This document shows positions 1-10,371 of a DNA stretch of 64,000 nucleotides, piece by piece. The stretch covers positions 1 through 64,000 of the forward strand of contig NZ_VUYQ01000003.1 in assembly GCF_008711155.1 (NCBI RefSeq), read 5' to 3'. The notes beneath the pieces were generated by a model that saw only the letters and a list, made by a program, of their open reading frames with translations, searched no databases and was not told the DNA's origin. Within the stretch, counting starts at the first letter, position 1, and every line of letters starts with the position of its first letter. The position numbers and the translations under genes were made by a program. The DNA is from Dechloromonas sp. CZR5. GTDB lineage: Bacteria > Pseudomonadota > Gammaproteobacteria > Burkholderiales > Rhodocyclaceae.

Positions 1-75
1 AGTGGTAGTTCAGTCGGTTAGAATACCGGCCTGTCACGCCGGGGGTCGCGGGTTCGAGTCCCGTCCACTCCGCCA
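1..75 (+). tRNA. tRNA-Asp (GTC), lacks first 2 nt at window edge
   Basis: Cloverleaf with anticodon GTC at 33-35, T-arm GGTTCGAGTCC and encoded CCA at 73-75. The 3' acceptor strand CCACTCC needs GGAGTGG at the 5' side, so two G residues lie before the window. Reads Asp codons GAC/GAT. Confidence 0.95.
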
Positions 76-84
76 GTCATCTTG

Positions 85-122
85 AAGCCCGATAAGCCAC
101 GCTTTCGGGCTTTGTGTTTTTT
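85..122 (+). terminator. rho-independent terminator of tRNA-Asp
   Basis: AAGCCCGA (85-92) pairs with TCGGGCTT (105-112) and is followed by a T-rich run. It lies 10 nt after the tRNA. Confidence 0.8.
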
Positions 123-193
123 GGGGGGCGTTTGACGACATGCCATCTTTTCCTGGTGACCTAGGGTAATGCCCAGTTCCCCGGGGCTCGTCG

Positions 194-221
194 TTGCACC
201 TAAGCTATGACCGAATAATAC
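194..221 (+). promoter_or_regulatory. sigma70-like promoter for the Hpt gene
   Basis: TTGCAC (194-199), 16 bp spacer, TAATAC (216-221), 19 bp before the start codon. Called by pattern only. Confidence 0.45.
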
Positions 222-240
222 AAAAAACCAGGTCTGCTTT

Positions 241-642
241 ATGTCGGAGAACGACTTTCCAAGATTTCAAGGAGGGTATTGCAACCTCGATTACTTGTTG
301 CAAAACCTTGGTCGTAATGAAGAAACGGCGAAGCGTCTGGCCGGTCTGTTTCTGACGAACTATCCCAATCTGCTTGAGCGGATGCTGTTGGCGCTCAGTG
401 CCGGAGATCATCCTGCCCTCAAGAATGCACTGCACGATATTCGTAGCAGTTGTGTGCTGTTTTCCGGCCATCAGTGCGTGGATATTGCGCGGCGCTTCGA
501 AGACTCTCTTCGCAAGCATCCAACCCAGGCCGATGCGATGTTCGCCGGAGAAGACTGGGTGTTGATGGCCGAAACCTTGTGCAACTGCCTGAACTGCATG
601 GCTTCCGAGATGAAGGCGTATTTCGAAGGGCCGTTGGCTTAA
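241..642 (+). CDS. Hpt domain phosphotransfer protein
   Basis: A 133-aa, wholly helical histidine phosphotransfer protein. The segment HDIRSSCVLFSG matches the Hpt consensus (H-x-L/I-K/R-G/S-S...G), with His65 as the probable phosphorylation site. There is no kinase or receiver domain, so it should relay phosphate between a hybrid sensor kinase and a response regulator in the cytoplasm. A LuxR-type response regulator lies convergently 12 bp downstream and is a possible partner, which is inference from position only. A separate upstream promoter fits independent transcription. Confidence 0.8.
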   Translation: MSENDFPRFQGGYCNLDYLLQNLGRNEETAKRLAGLFLTNYPNLLERMLLALSAGDHPALKNALHDIRSSCVLFSGHQCVDIARRFEDSLRKHPTQADAMFAGEDWVLMAETLCNCLNCMASEMKAYFEGPLA

Positions 643-654
643 GCCTTCGCTTGC

Positions 655-1290
655 CTAGTTGAGAACGCCTGACTGAACTGCGAAGCGGGTCAGCCCGGTG
701 ACATCGTGAGCGCCGATCCGCTCCATCAGGCGCCCACGGTGGAACTCCACCGTTTTGGGGCTGATACCCAGGTCGCGGGCAATTTCCTTGGTGGTTTTTC
801 CCGAGGCAACCAGGCGTAGTACTTCCCTTTGCCTGGAAGTGAGTTGGTTTCCGCCATTGCTTGATCCGTTGCCGCCGGGTGTCGCCGCGTAGCCGCGAAT
901 GCGCGGCGACAGGTAGGTCTTGCCAATCAGTACGGTATTCAGGGCTTCGAGGAGTTCGGTGATGACGAAATCCTTGAGCAGATAGCCATTGGCCCCGGCA
1001 GCCATTCCCTGTTCAATGATTTCCGGGCGGTCAATGCTGGAGAGAATCAGTATTCGCGTATTGGTGTCGAACTGGCGGATGGTTTGCGTGACCTCTATTC
1101 CCGATGGGCCCGGCATTGCAATGTCGAGCAGGATGGCATCCGGTGAAAGTTTCCGGATGGCGGCAACGGCTTCGTGGCCATCGGAGCATTCCGCGACGAG
1201 TTCGTGATCGGGGAGTGTTTCGAAAAGAGCGCGGATGCCGGCACGAATCAAAAGGTGGTCATCGGCGAGAATAATGCGGGATGCTTTCAT
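655..1290 (-). CDS. NarL/FixJ-type response regulator
   Basis: A 211-aa two-domain regulator. The receiver domain (about 4-120) has acidic pair Asp10/Asp11, phosphoacceptor Asp56 in LLDIAMPG and Lys106. A LuxR-type HTH follows (about 148-205, LTSRQREVLRLVASG). The ATG at 1290 is chosen because the MKASRIILADDH start fits receiver domains; in-frame sequence further upstream overlaps smpB and has no regulator-like composition. Phosphorylation should switch on DNA binding. It converges on the Hpt gene; no cognate kinase is in view. Confidence 0.88.
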   Translation of the reverse strand: MKASRIILADDHLLIRAGIRALFETLPDHELVAECSDGHEAVAAIRKLSPDAILLDIAMPGPSGIEVTQTIRQFDTNTRILILSSIDRPEIIEQGMAAGANGYLLKDFVITELLEALNTVLIGKTYLSPRIRGYAATPGGNGSSNGGNQLTSRQREVLRLVASGKTTKEIARDLGISPKTVEFHRGRLMERIGAHDVTGLTRFAVQSGVLN

Positions 1291-1373
1291 GGTCGAGCTT
1301 TCGAGTGTTCGACATTGCTCATCATGCTTGAACTGATTCGGCCGGGGTTTGATAAAAGTCGATAAACCGTGCT

Positions 1374-1823
1374 TTATCTCTGATGTTCTTTCATAGCACG
1401 TTGCGCTTCCCGTTTGGAGTCCTTTTCCAGTTCGCTTGCGCGTTTGTCGTGTTGTTTTTTGCCCTTGGCCAATCCGATTTCGAGCTTGATCCTTCCGCGC
1501 AGAAAGTGCAAGTCGAGCGGCACCAGAGCGTAACCGGCACGTTCGACCTTGCCGATGAGCTTGCTGATTTCGTTTCCGTGCAGGAGCAGTTTGCGCGTGC
1601 GCGTCGGATCGTGCTTGTTGTGCGTCGAGGCAGTCGTGAGCGGGCTGATATGCATGCCGATCAGAAAGAGTTCTCCGCCCTTGATGATGACGTAGGATTC
1701 CTTGATGTTCATCCGGCCGGCACGAATGGCCTTGACTTCCCATCCTTCGAGAACCATGCCCGCCTCGTATTTGTCTTCGACGAAGTAATCGTGGAAGGCT
1801 TTTTTATTGACCGTAATGCTCAT
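1374..1823 (-). CDS. smpB: SsrA-binding protein SmpB
   Basis: A 149-aa SmpB of normal length. It binds tmRNA and enters stalled ribosomes with it for trans-translation, rescuing the ribosome and tagging the peptide. Family signatures are the N-terminal [29 protein letters not shown], the central [14 protein letters not shown] and the basic C-terminal tail (KGKKQHDKR...), which folds in the mRNA channel. It is divergent from ratA, 58 bp away, a neighbour arrangement seen in many proteobacteria. Confidence 0.97.
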   Translation of the reverse strand: MSITVNKKAFHDYFVEDKYEAGMVLEGWEVKAIRAGRMNIKESYVIIKGGELFLIGMHISPLTTASTHNKHDPTRTRKLLLHGNEISKLIGKVERAGYALVPLDLHFLRGRIKLEIGLAKGKKQHDKRASELEKDSKREAQRAMKEHQR

Positions 1824-1881
1824 GCTGCTTGGCGATCCATTAAAATTGCCATTCTACAGGATACAGGGACGCTGCCACTGC

Positions 1882-2325
1882 ATGGCTCTGGTTGAAAAGA
1901 CAGTGTTGATCGAGCAATCGGCCGAACAAATGTTCGAGCTGGTCGACCGTTGCGAGGATTACCCCGCGTTTCTTCCGTGGTGCAGTCATACCGAAGTCAA
2001 ATATCGGGATTCGGTGAAGACGGTTGCGACGCTGCATATCAATTACCACGCCGTCAAATCGTCGTTTACGACCGAAAACGACAAGGAATACGCTCGCCAG
2101 ATGAGCATTCGCTTGATTGACGGGCCGTTTCGGCGACTAGAAGGGGCGTGGCACTTCAAGGCTCTGGCCGAGAACGCCTGCAAGATCGAGTTCAAGTTGC
2201 ACTACGAATTTTCGAGCAAACTGTTTGAAAAGGTCATCGGCCCCGTATTCAGTCACATTGCCAACACCTTTGTCGACGCCTTTGTGAGGCGTGCAAGCCA
2301 AGTCTATGGAGCAGCCCGTGGCTGA
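1882..2325 (+). CDS. ratA: RatA-like START/COQ10 family protein
   Basis: A 147-aa START-fold protein of the coenzyme Q-binding/RatA (YfjG) family. The N-terminal VEKTVLIEQSAEQMFELVDR and YPAFLPWCSHTEV are typical. E. coli RatA was reported to block 70S formation, whereas the COQ10 branch binds ubiquinone, so the role here is not settled by sequence. The ATG at 1882 puts MALVEKTV at the family N-terminus. Its 3' end overlaps rnfH by 20 bp, suggesting translational coupling. Confidence 0.85.
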   Translation: MALVEKTVLIEQSAEQMFELVDRCEDYPAFLPWCSHTEVKYRDSVKTVATLHINYHAVKSSFTTENDKEYARQMSIRLIDGPFRRLEGAWHFKALAENACKIEFKLHYEFSSKLFEKVIGPVFSHIANTFVDAFVRRASQVYGAARG

Positions 2326-2644
2326 AACCCTCAATGTTGAAATCTGCTATGCCATGAACAGCAAGCAGGAGGTGGTACGTGTTCGGGTTCCTGAGGGAGC
2401 GACCTTGCAGCATGGGCTCGATGCATCCGGGCTTTTGGCGAAATATCCGGAAATCGATATCAGAAAGAACAAATTCGGAATCTGGAACAAGTTGTCCAAA
2501 CTCGATGCCGTGTTGCGGGACAAGGATCGGATCGAAATCTATCGGCCGTTGATCGCCGACCCCAAGGAAGTCCGCAGGCAGCGTGCTGCGGAGGGCAAGG
2601 TCATGAAAAAAGGCGCCGGCGATGCCGACGCCTCTGAGGGCTGA
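2306..2644 (+). CDS. rnfH: RnfH family (UPF0125) ubiquitin-like protein
   Basis: A 112-aa small beta-grasp protein. Diagnostic segments are VEICYA, VPEGATLQHGLDASG, FGIWNKLSKLDAVLRDKDRIEIYRPL and DPKEVRRQRA. The family is usually found beside ratA, as here. Its biochemical role is unclear despite the name taken from the Rnf complex. Start 2306 (MEQPVAE) is preferred; an in-frame ATG at 2291 would add 5 residues. It ends 12 bp from the convergent DUF4124 gene. Confidence 0.85.
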   Translation: MEQPVAETLNVEICYAMNSKQEVVRVRVPEGATLQHGLDASGLLAKYPEIDIRKNKFGIWNKLSKLDAVLRDKDRIEIYRPLIADPKEVRRQRAAEGKVMKKGAGDADASEG

Positions 2645-2656
2645 TTTAGGCCGGGG

Positions 2657-4680
<2,024 letters not shown>

Positions 4681-4698
4681 TCGTTCTCATGGTCCTCA

Positions 4699-4719
4699 GG
4701 GCGGCTCGCGGAGCCGCCC
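4699..4719 (+). terminator. stem-loop between guaB and guaA
   Basis: GGGCGGCTC (4699-4707) pairs perfectly with GAGCCGCCC (4711-4719) over a GCG loop. The following TTGTTCATTC is only weakly T-rich, so it may attenuate or stabilise mRNA rather than fully terminate. Confidence 0.5.
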
Positions 4720-4741
4720 TTGTTCATTCAAGGCATTGAAA

Positions 4742-6376
4742 ATGTCCCATCAAAAAATCCTCATCCTCGATTTTGGTTCCCAGGTCACCCAGCTGATCGC
4801 CCGTCGCGTGCGCGAAGCCAAGGTCTTCTGCGAAATCCACCCGTACGATGTTTCCGACGAGTTCATCCGCAACTACGGCGCCCAGGGCATCATCCTCTCC
4901 GGCGGCCCGAGCTCGGTGACCGAGGGCGATACGCCGCGTGCACCGAATGTCGTGTTCGAGTTGGGGATTCCGGTGCTCGGCATCTGCTACGGCATGCAGA
5001 CAATGGCCCAGCAGCTGGGCGGCCAGGTGATGACTGCAGAGGCTGCCGGCAAGGCCCGCGAATTCGGCTACTCGGAAGTCCGCGCCCACGGCCATACCGC
5101 GCTGCTCAACGACATCGCCGACTTCTACAGCCCCGAAGGCCACGGCATGCTGAAGGTCTGGATGAGCCACGGTGATTCGGTCATGGAACTGCCGCCCGGT
5201 TTCGTCAAGATGGCCTCGACCGCTTCCTGCCCGATTGCTGCGATGGCAGACGAGAACCGTAAGTTCTATGCGGTCCAGTTCCACCCGGAAGTGACCCATA
5301 CCCAGCAGGGGCGGGCGATCCTTGAGCGCTTCGTGCACGGTATCTGCGGTTGCGGCACCGATTGGGTGATGGGCGACTACATCGCCGAGGCGGTGGATGC
5401 GATCCAGCGCCAGGTTGGCGATGAGGAAGTTATCCTTGGCCTGTCGGGCGGCGTCGATTCGAGCGTTGCCGCGGCGCTGATCCACAAGGCGATCGGTGAT
5501 CAGCTGACCTGCGTCTTCGTCGATCACGGCCTGCTGCGTCTCAACGAAGGTGACATGGTCATGGACATGTTCGCCCGCAACCTCGGCGTCAAGGTCATCC
5601 GCGTCGATGCCGTCGATGACTTCATGGGCAAGCTGGCTGGGGTGAGCGATCCCGAGCAGAAGCGCAAGATCATCGGCAAGGAGTTCGTCGAGGTCTTTCA
5701 GGCCGAGTCGAAGAAGCTCTCCGCTGCCAAATGGCTGGCCCAGGGCACGATCTATCCGGATGTGATCGAATCGGCCGGCAAGGGCAAGAAGGGCGCGCAC
5801 ACCATCAAGAGTCACCACAACGTCGGTGGTCTGCCGGAAGACATGCATCTGAAGCTCCTGGAGCCGCTGCGCGAACTGTTCAAGGATGAGGTCCGCGAAT
5901 TGGGTGTTGCCCTCGGTCTGCCGCGCGAGATGGTCTATCGCCACCCGTTTCCGGGGCCGGGCCTCGGCGTGCGCATCCTCGGCGAGGTCAAGCGTGAGTC
6001 GGCCAGCCTGCTGCAGCGCGCCGATGCAATCTTCATCGACGAGTTGCGTGCCACGCACGCCACCGAGCGGGATGTCGCGTCCGGTGCCTGTACCGCCGCC
6101 GACCTCGGCAAGAGTTGGTACGACCTGACCAGCCAGGCTTTTGCCGTCTTCTTGCCGGTCAAGAGTGTCGGCGTCATGGGGGATGGGCGTACCTACGAGA
6201 ATGTCGTTGCCCTGCGCGCCGTGGTCACCAGCGACTTCATGACCGCGCATTGGGCGCATCTGCCGTACGAGTTGCTCGGCCGGGTCTCGAACCGGATCAT
6301 CAACGAAGTTCGCGGGCTGAACCGGGTGGTATACGACGTTTCCGGCAAGCCACCGGCAACCATCGAGTGGGAGTGA
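4742..6376 (+). CDS. guaA: GMP synthase (glutamine-hydrolysing)
   Basis: A 544-aa enzyme that aminates XMP to GMP using glutamine and ATP. The N-terminal class I amidotransferase has nucleophile Cys82 (GICYGMQ) with His181 and Glu183 (QFHPEVTHT). The ATP pyrophosphatase domain has P-loop SGGVDS (235-240), and the dimerisation domain ends ...PPATIEWE. The start is the ATG giving [14 protein letters not shown]; a TTG six bases earlier is less likely. The gene is intact although an integrase lies 301 bp downstream, so insertion of the element preserved the coding sequence. Confidence 0.98.
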   Translation: MSHQKILILDFGSQVTQLIARRVREAKVFCEIHPYDVSDEFIRNYGAQGIILSGGPSSVTEGDTPRAPNVVFELGIPVLGICYGMQTMAQQLGGQVMTAEAAGKAREFGYSEVRAHGHTALLNDIADFYSPEGHGMLKVWMSHGDSVMELPPGFVKMASTASCPIAAMADENRKFYAVQFHPEVTHTQQGRAILERFVHGICGCGTDWVMGDYIAEAVDAIQRQVGDEEVILGLSGGVDSSVAAALIHKAIGDQLTCVFVDHGLLRLNEGDMVMDMFARNLGVKVIRVDAVDDFMGKLAGVSDPEQKRKIIGKEFVEVFQAESKKLSAAKWLAQGTIYPDVIESAGKGKKGAHTIKSHHNVGGLPEDMHLKLLEPLRELFKDEVRELGVALGLPREMVYRHPFPGPGLGVRILGEVKRESASLLQRADAIFIDELRATHATERDVASGACTAADLGKSWYDLTSQAFAVFLPVKSVGVMGDGRTYENVVALRAVVTSDFMTAHWAHLPYELLGRVSNRIINEVRGLNRVVYDVSGKPPATIEWE

Positions 6377-6677
6377 AATCGGGTCTTTCGGGGCCTATCG
6401 CCAGCTATCGAAAAGCTGCCGTAACGTGTTGATTTAGAAATAAATGCGTCGCGGCAACTATCGGTGACTATCGCCAGCAAGCGGAGCAAGTTGGCGGTAA
6501 AGGTGACGGTAGATCCCCTTGGCCGGATTAAGACCCTGCCGTTAACTATTCGGACCAAACCGGTCTTTGACGGTAAAACACTCATAAGGAAAGCTTGTTT
6601 CATGCGGCTTTCCGGGCATCAGCAGGTCTCCTGACCCTTGACGGTAAAAGCCGTCACGAACAGGAGGAAAAACCTCG
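6377..6677. other. guaA-integrase junction, putative att region
   Basis: 301 bp without a gene between guaA and int. It holds two copies of CTATCGCCAGC (6395-6405, 6468-6478) and a set of TTGACGGTAAAA-like repeats. The crossover core is probably in or just after the guaA 3' end, a known integration target. Its partner copy was not found in this window, so the core is not defined. Confidence 0.5.
6491..6649 (+). repeat. TTGACGGTAAAA repeats, candidate integrase arm sites
   Basis: Two exact copies of TTGACGGTAAAA at 6567-6578 and 6638-6649, with degenerate copies TTGGCGGTAAAG (6491-6502) and GTGACGGTAGAT (6504-6515). All are in the same orientation just before int. Direct repeats here suit arm-type sites for integrase or excisionase; the function is inferred. 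Confidence 0.5.
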
Positions 6678-7934
6678 ATGCTTACCGACACCGCACTACG
6701 CAATCTCAAGCCGAAGTCCAAGCCCTACAAGGCTTCCGACCGCGACGGCATGTACGTAACGGTATCGACCGCCGGTACCGTCACCTTCCGCTTCGATTAC
6801 CGTCTCAATGGCCGGCGCGAAACGCTGACCATTGGACGGTATGGGCGGTCCGGTATTTCTCTGGCGATGGCCCGTGAAAAACTGATCGACGCCAAGAAGG
6901 CGGTCGCCCAAGGCAAGTCCCCCGCGCTGGAGAAGCAGCGCGAGAAGCGCCGTCTGACCGCCGCCAAGACCTTTGGCGACGTGGCCGGCAAGTGGCTGGC
7001 GGATGCTCGGATGGCCGACAGCACCAAGGCGATGCGCAAGAGCATCGTCGATCGGGACATCCTTCCGGCCTTCCAGAACCGGCAGCTCAACGAAATCACC
7101 GCCGATGACCTGCGCGCCCTCTGCAACAAGGTAAAGGCGCGTGGAGCGCCCGCTACCGCCGTACACATCCGCGACATCGTGAAACAGGTCTATGCCTTCG
7201 CCATCCTGCACGGCGAGAAAGTGGACAACCCGGCCGAAAGCGTGGGTGCCGCGTCGATTGCGACCTTCGTGCCGAAGGATCGTGCCTTATCGCCGCTGGA
7301 GATCCGGCTGATGGCGCGGCAGATGGAATCGGTGGCGACCTATCCGACTATCCGGTTGGCGCTGCGCATGATCCTGCTGACGCTGGTGCGCAAGAGCGAA
7401 CTGATCGAGGCGACATGGGCCGAGGTTGATTTCGAGAATGCCACTTGGACGATTCCGAAGGCACGGATGAAAGGTCGCAATCCGCACGTCGTCTATCTGT
7501 CACGCCAGGCCGTGGACATTTTCGTCGCGCTGCACACTTGCGCGGCGGGGTCGAAGTTCGTCCTGCCGTCGCGTTACGACGCCGACCGCTGCATGTCCAA
7601 GGCGACGCTCAACCGCGTGACCCAGATCGTGTCCGAGCGCGCCAAGGCCGCCGGTCTGCCGCTGGAGCCTTTCACGGTACACGACCTGCGTCGTACAGGT
7701 TCGACGCTGCTCAACGAGGTCGGCTTTAATGGCGACTGGATCGAGAAGTGCCTCGCCCACGAGGACGGCCGTTCCTCGCGTTCGATCTACAACAAAGCCG
7801 AGTACGCCGAGCAACGGCGCCACATGCTGCAAGAGTGGGCGGATATGGTGGATGCCTGGATCGACGGGCGCACCCATGTGCCGAAGCTGCTTTCGGAGAA
7901 CGTGGCGGTTCCCGTCCTCAGCGCGGCCTTGTGA
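6678..7934 (+). CDS. int: P4-type tyrosine recombinase (integrase)
   Basis: A 418-aa integrase. It has an N-terminal DUF4102 arm-binding domain (about 1-85), a core-binding domain (about 98-185) and a catalytic domain with Arg238 (LVRKSEL), His335-x-x-Arg338 (HDLRRTGSTLL), His361 (LAHEDGRS) and nucleophile Tyr371 (SIYNKAEY). It should integrate and excise the element at the guaA 3' end, only 301 bp away. RBS AGGAGG (6662-6667) precedes the ATG. It is the first gene of the element. Confidence 0.95.
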   Translation: MLTDTALRNLKPKSKPYKASDRDGMYVTVSTAGTVTFRFDYRLNGRRETLTIGRYGRSGISLAMAREKLIDAKKAVAQGKSPALEKQREKRRLTAAKTFGDVAGKWLADARMADSTKAMRKSIVDRDILPAFQNRQLNEITADDLRALCNKVKARGAPATAVHIRDIVKQVYAFAILHGEKVDNPAESVGAASIATFVPKDRALSPLEIRLMARQMESVATYPTIRLALRMILLTLVRKSELIEATWAEVDFENATWTIPKARMKGRNPHVVYLSRQAVDIFVALHTCAAGSKFVLPSRYDADRCMSKATLNRVTQIVSERAKAAGLPLEPFTVHDLRRTGSTLLNEVGFNGDWIEKCLAHEDGRSSRSIYNKAEYAEQRRHMLQEWADMVDAWIDGRTHVPKLLSENVAVPVLSAAL

Positions 7935-8008
7935 AGGGAGAACGGCATGATCGTTCTCTCTGAACGAGCCGCCGGTGCACGGCGTGCGGTTTATTGTTGT
8001 CGTAAAAA

Positions 8009-8025
8009 GATCACTATGAGTGATC
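8009..8025. promoter_or_regulatory. palindromic operator upstream of abiE
   Basis: GATCACT-ATG-AGTGATC is a perfect 7-bp inverted repeat. Its right half plus flank (ATGAGTGATCA) recurs exactly at 8091-8101 over the abiEi start codon. TTGGCA (8055-8060), 17 bp, TATTTT (8078-8083) lies between the two. AbiEi antitoxins bind such repeats to autorepress; applying that here is inference. Confidence 0.5.
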
Positions 8026-8090
8026 ATTTCTTCCATCCACCAAACCTTCAGGCCTTGGCAGAAGTTTATAAAAGCTGTATTTTGAGCACC

Positions 8091-8912
8091 ATGAGTGATC
8101 AAAAAACAGGAAAACTGAACCTGCTGCTAGCCGAACTTGGCGATACACGCCTGATATCGAGTCGCTGGCTGCGGGCACACGGCTACTCCAACAGCCTCGT
8201 CGCGCGCTATGTGAGCAGCGGCTGGCTGGTGTCGCCGGTACGCGGCGTCTACATGCGCAAGGGCGGCCACCTGCAGTGGGAGGGTGTGGTTCGCAGCTTG
8301 CAGGTTGGCGAGGGGGTGCCGCTGCATGTCGGCGGCCGTTTCGCTCTAAGCCTACAGGGGCACGAGCACTACCTGCGTCTGGGCGACGCCGGAACAATCA
8401 CGCTGTATGGGCCGGGGCGGTCACCGGGTTGGCTCGGCAAGCTGCCGTTGGAGCAGCGTTTCGAGTTCTTGGGCAAAGGGGCGTTCGATCTGCCCCTCTT
8501 GTCGTTCGCATCGGAGGTGTCCGAGAAGACGCTGTCCGAGCAAGGACTGGCCTGGCATCAGGCCGCGCCGGGCACAGATGCCTTGGTCTGCTCTACGCCC
8601 GAGCGGGCCATGCTGGAGTTGTGCGATGGCATCGCGGGCGCAACGTTGGTCTATGAGGCCGATGCGCTGATGCAGGCCATGACAACGCTGCGGCCGCAGC
8701 GGGTCAGCCTGCTGTTGCGGCACTGCCGCAGCATCAAGGCCAAGCGGGTGTTCCTGGCGCTGGCCGAGCGCCATCGGCATGCGTGGCTGTCGCATGTGTC
8801 ACTGGAGGGTGTCGATCTGGGCCGGGGGAAGCGCGCCTTGGTGCCAGGCGGTCGCCTGCATCCGACCTACCAGATCACCTTGCCGGGAGACCTTGATGAA
8901 CACCTGGCTTGA
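8091..8912 (+). CDS. type IV antitoxin, AbiEi family
   Basis: A 273-aa antitoxin of an AbiE-like system. An N-terminal winged-helix region (LISSRWLRAHGYSNSLVARYVSSGWLVSPVRGVYMRKG, about 19-57) matches AbiEi, which represses its own promoter. A larger C-terminal domain is needed for antitoxicity in the family. The ATG at 8091 gives MSDQKTGKLN; an in-frame ATG at 8016, also reading MSD, could add 25 residues. It overlaps the toxin gene by 17 bp, implying coupled translation. Confidence 0.85.
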   Translation: MSDQKTGKLNLLLAELGDTRLISSRWLRAHGYSNSLVARYVSSGWLVSPVRGVYMRKGGHLQWEGVVRSLQVGEGVPLHVGGRFALSLQGHEHYLRLGDAGTITLYGPGRSPGWLGKLPLEQRFEFLGKGAFDLPLLSFASEVSEKTLSEQGLAWHQAAPGTDALVCSTPERAMLELCDGIAGATLVYEADALMQAMTTLRPQRVSLLLRHCRSIKAKRVFLALAERHRHAWLSHVSLEGVDLGRGKRALVPGGRLHPTYQITLPGDLDEHLA

Positions 8913-9843
8913 TCACTGGGATCGCCGCTACACCGACCGGGTTCGGCTGTTGGTCGAGATACTACCGGTACTGGCGCAGGAGCCGAGCTTCGCACTCAAG
9001 GGCGGCACTGCAATCAACCTGTTCGAGCACGACCTGCCACGCTTGTCGGTGGACATTGATCTGGCTTGGTTGCCGGTGCATGACTATGCCGAGGATGCGA
9101 AGCTGATCGCCGAAGCGCTTGGGCGACTGGCCGATAGGCTGCGTGCCCGGCCCCTGCAATTACAGGTGCAGTTGTCGGCCGGCGAGGGCGCAGGCGTCAC
9201 GCGGTTGGTGGCCAGTCGCGGTCGCGCGCGTGTGCAGATCGAGACAACGCCGGTCATGCGCGGCACGGTACATCCAGTGCGTAACATGGTGGTGCGTCCC
9301 AGAGTGGAGGACGTGTTCGGTTTCGCCTCGGTGCAGGTGCTGGATTTTGCTGATCTCTATGCCGGCAAGCTGGCTGCGGCACTCTCGCGTCAGCATCCGC
9401 GCGATCTTTTCGATGTTGGCTTGTTGCTGGAAGACGAACGGGCCGATCAGGTGCTCTGGCGGACTTTTCTCGTCTACTTGACCTGTAGCCCCAAGCCTGC
9501 CTGGGAGATGCTGGCGCCTCGCGTGCCTGCGGATTTCGCAGTGACATTCGAGGCGCACTTCAAAGGCATGACGGCTGAGCCCATTGAAGCCGAAGTCTTA
9601 CTGGATATTCATGAGCGCCTGTTGGCGCGTGTGGGGGGTTGGCTGGATGAGCCATCGTGTGCGTTCCTGCGATCCATTGAAGACCAGCAACCGGACTTCG
9701 ATCTGATCGGACTTCCACATGCGGGCGATTTACCGGCTGTGCGGCGTAAGTTACACAACTTGGCACAGCGCACCGACGCCAAGCGCACGGCGGACCGGGG
9801 CCTGCTGGAAGAAACGCTGGCTCGGATCGTTGCTGCCAGATGA
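8896..9843 (+). CDS. AbiEii-family nucleotidyltransferase toxin
   Basis: A 315-aa toxin. The nucleotidyltransferase motif is intact: GGT (36-38), then LSVDIDL with Asp53 and Asp55. AbiEii/MenT-type toxins transfer nucleotides, for MenT to tRNA 3' ends, and stop growth; AbiEi counteracts them. AbiE systems act in phage exclusion by abortive infection and stabilise mobile elements. The ATG at 8896 lies inside the end of abiEi. A strong terminator follows. Confidence 0.88.
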   Translation: MNTWLDHWDRRYTDRVRLLVEILPVLAQEPSFALKGGTAINLFEHDLPRLSVDIDLAWLPVHDYAEDAKLIAEALGRLADRLRARPLQLQVQLSAGEGAGVTRLVASRGRARVQIETTPVMRGTVHPVRNMVVRPRVEDVFGFASVQVLDFADLYAGKLAAALSRQHPRDLFDVGLLLEDERADQVLWRTFLVYLTCSPKPAWEMLAPRVPADFAVTFEAHFKGMTAEPIEAEVLLDIHERLLARVGGWLDEPSCAFLRSIEDQQPDFDLIGLPHAGDLPAVRRKLHNLAQRTDAKRTADRGLLEETLARIVAAR

Positions 9844-9875
9844 GGTGAGATACTTAGGTGAGGTTGCCTCCGGTC

Positions 9876-10295
9876 TCAATCCTGGCCCGAACCCGCCCGA
9901 ACAGGGCGGGTTTTTCGTAGGTGGACATCGGGTTTGGCGGCGTTGATTCGAGGGGCTTGCTTGCGTTCCTCGATCCAGGCTTCTACCTCGGCCAGGTCCC
10001 ATACCACGCAGCGCGGCGTCAGATTGAAGCGCCGGGGGAATTCACCCCGTCGCTCCAGTTCGTAGATCGTCGTTTCAGCCAGGGGGACGATCTGCCGCAG
10101 TTCGTGGCGGCGGATCGTGCGCCGGAAAGGAAGTGGGCTGCGCTTCGGGAACTGTGGCAGCGCCTCATAGGCTTCCGTGCCCGGCAAGGGAAGAGACCGG
10201 CCGGTGTCGACGCCGGCTGCGTCGGATGTTTGCGGTAAGTATTCCACCTCGGACTCCATCAGCACACTGCATGGAGGCATGATGAAGCTCGACAC
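9876..10295 (-). CDS. AlpA-family regulator / excisionase-like protein
   Basis: Up to 139 aa. The recognisable part is an AlpA/MerR-like winged helix (about 60-112: IRRHELRQIVPLAETTIYELERRGEFPRRFNL...VVWDLAEVEAWIEERK). AlpA proteins often activate excision or integrase transcription in P4-like islands, which fits a location near int. The start is uncertain: GTG at 10295, or ATGs at 10280 or 10259, and no clear RBS decides. The C-terminus overlaps the convergent abiE terminator. Confidence 0.8.
   Translation of the reverse strand: MSSFIMPPCSVLMESEVEYLPQTSDAAGVDTGRSLPLPGTEAYEALPQFPKRSPLPFRRTIRRHELRQIVPLAETTIYELERRGEFPRRFNLTPRCVVWDLAEVEAWIEERKQAPRINAAKPDVHLRKTRPVRAGSGQD
9891..9915 (+). terminator. 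terminator of the abiE operon
   Basis: ACCCGCCC (9891-9898) pairs with GGGCGGGT (9904-9911), then TTTT. It lies within the 3' coding end of the opposing AlpA-like gene. Confidence 0.8.
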
Positions 10296-10371
10296 CTATC
10301 GGGACAACTTGCTGGGGCGTAGAACAGCGAACTCGGTGTGATCTTCGGATCGTTACAGCCATTCCGCTGGA

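Noticed and set aside
1291..1743. N-terminal extension of the LuxR-type regulator
   Set aside because: It overlaps smpB in another frame, and the receiver domain starts properly at the ATG at 1290.
4724..6259. Long minus-strand open frame opposite guaA
   Set aside because: Antisense shadow of a clear GMP synthase gene; composition and absence of any domain argue against coding.
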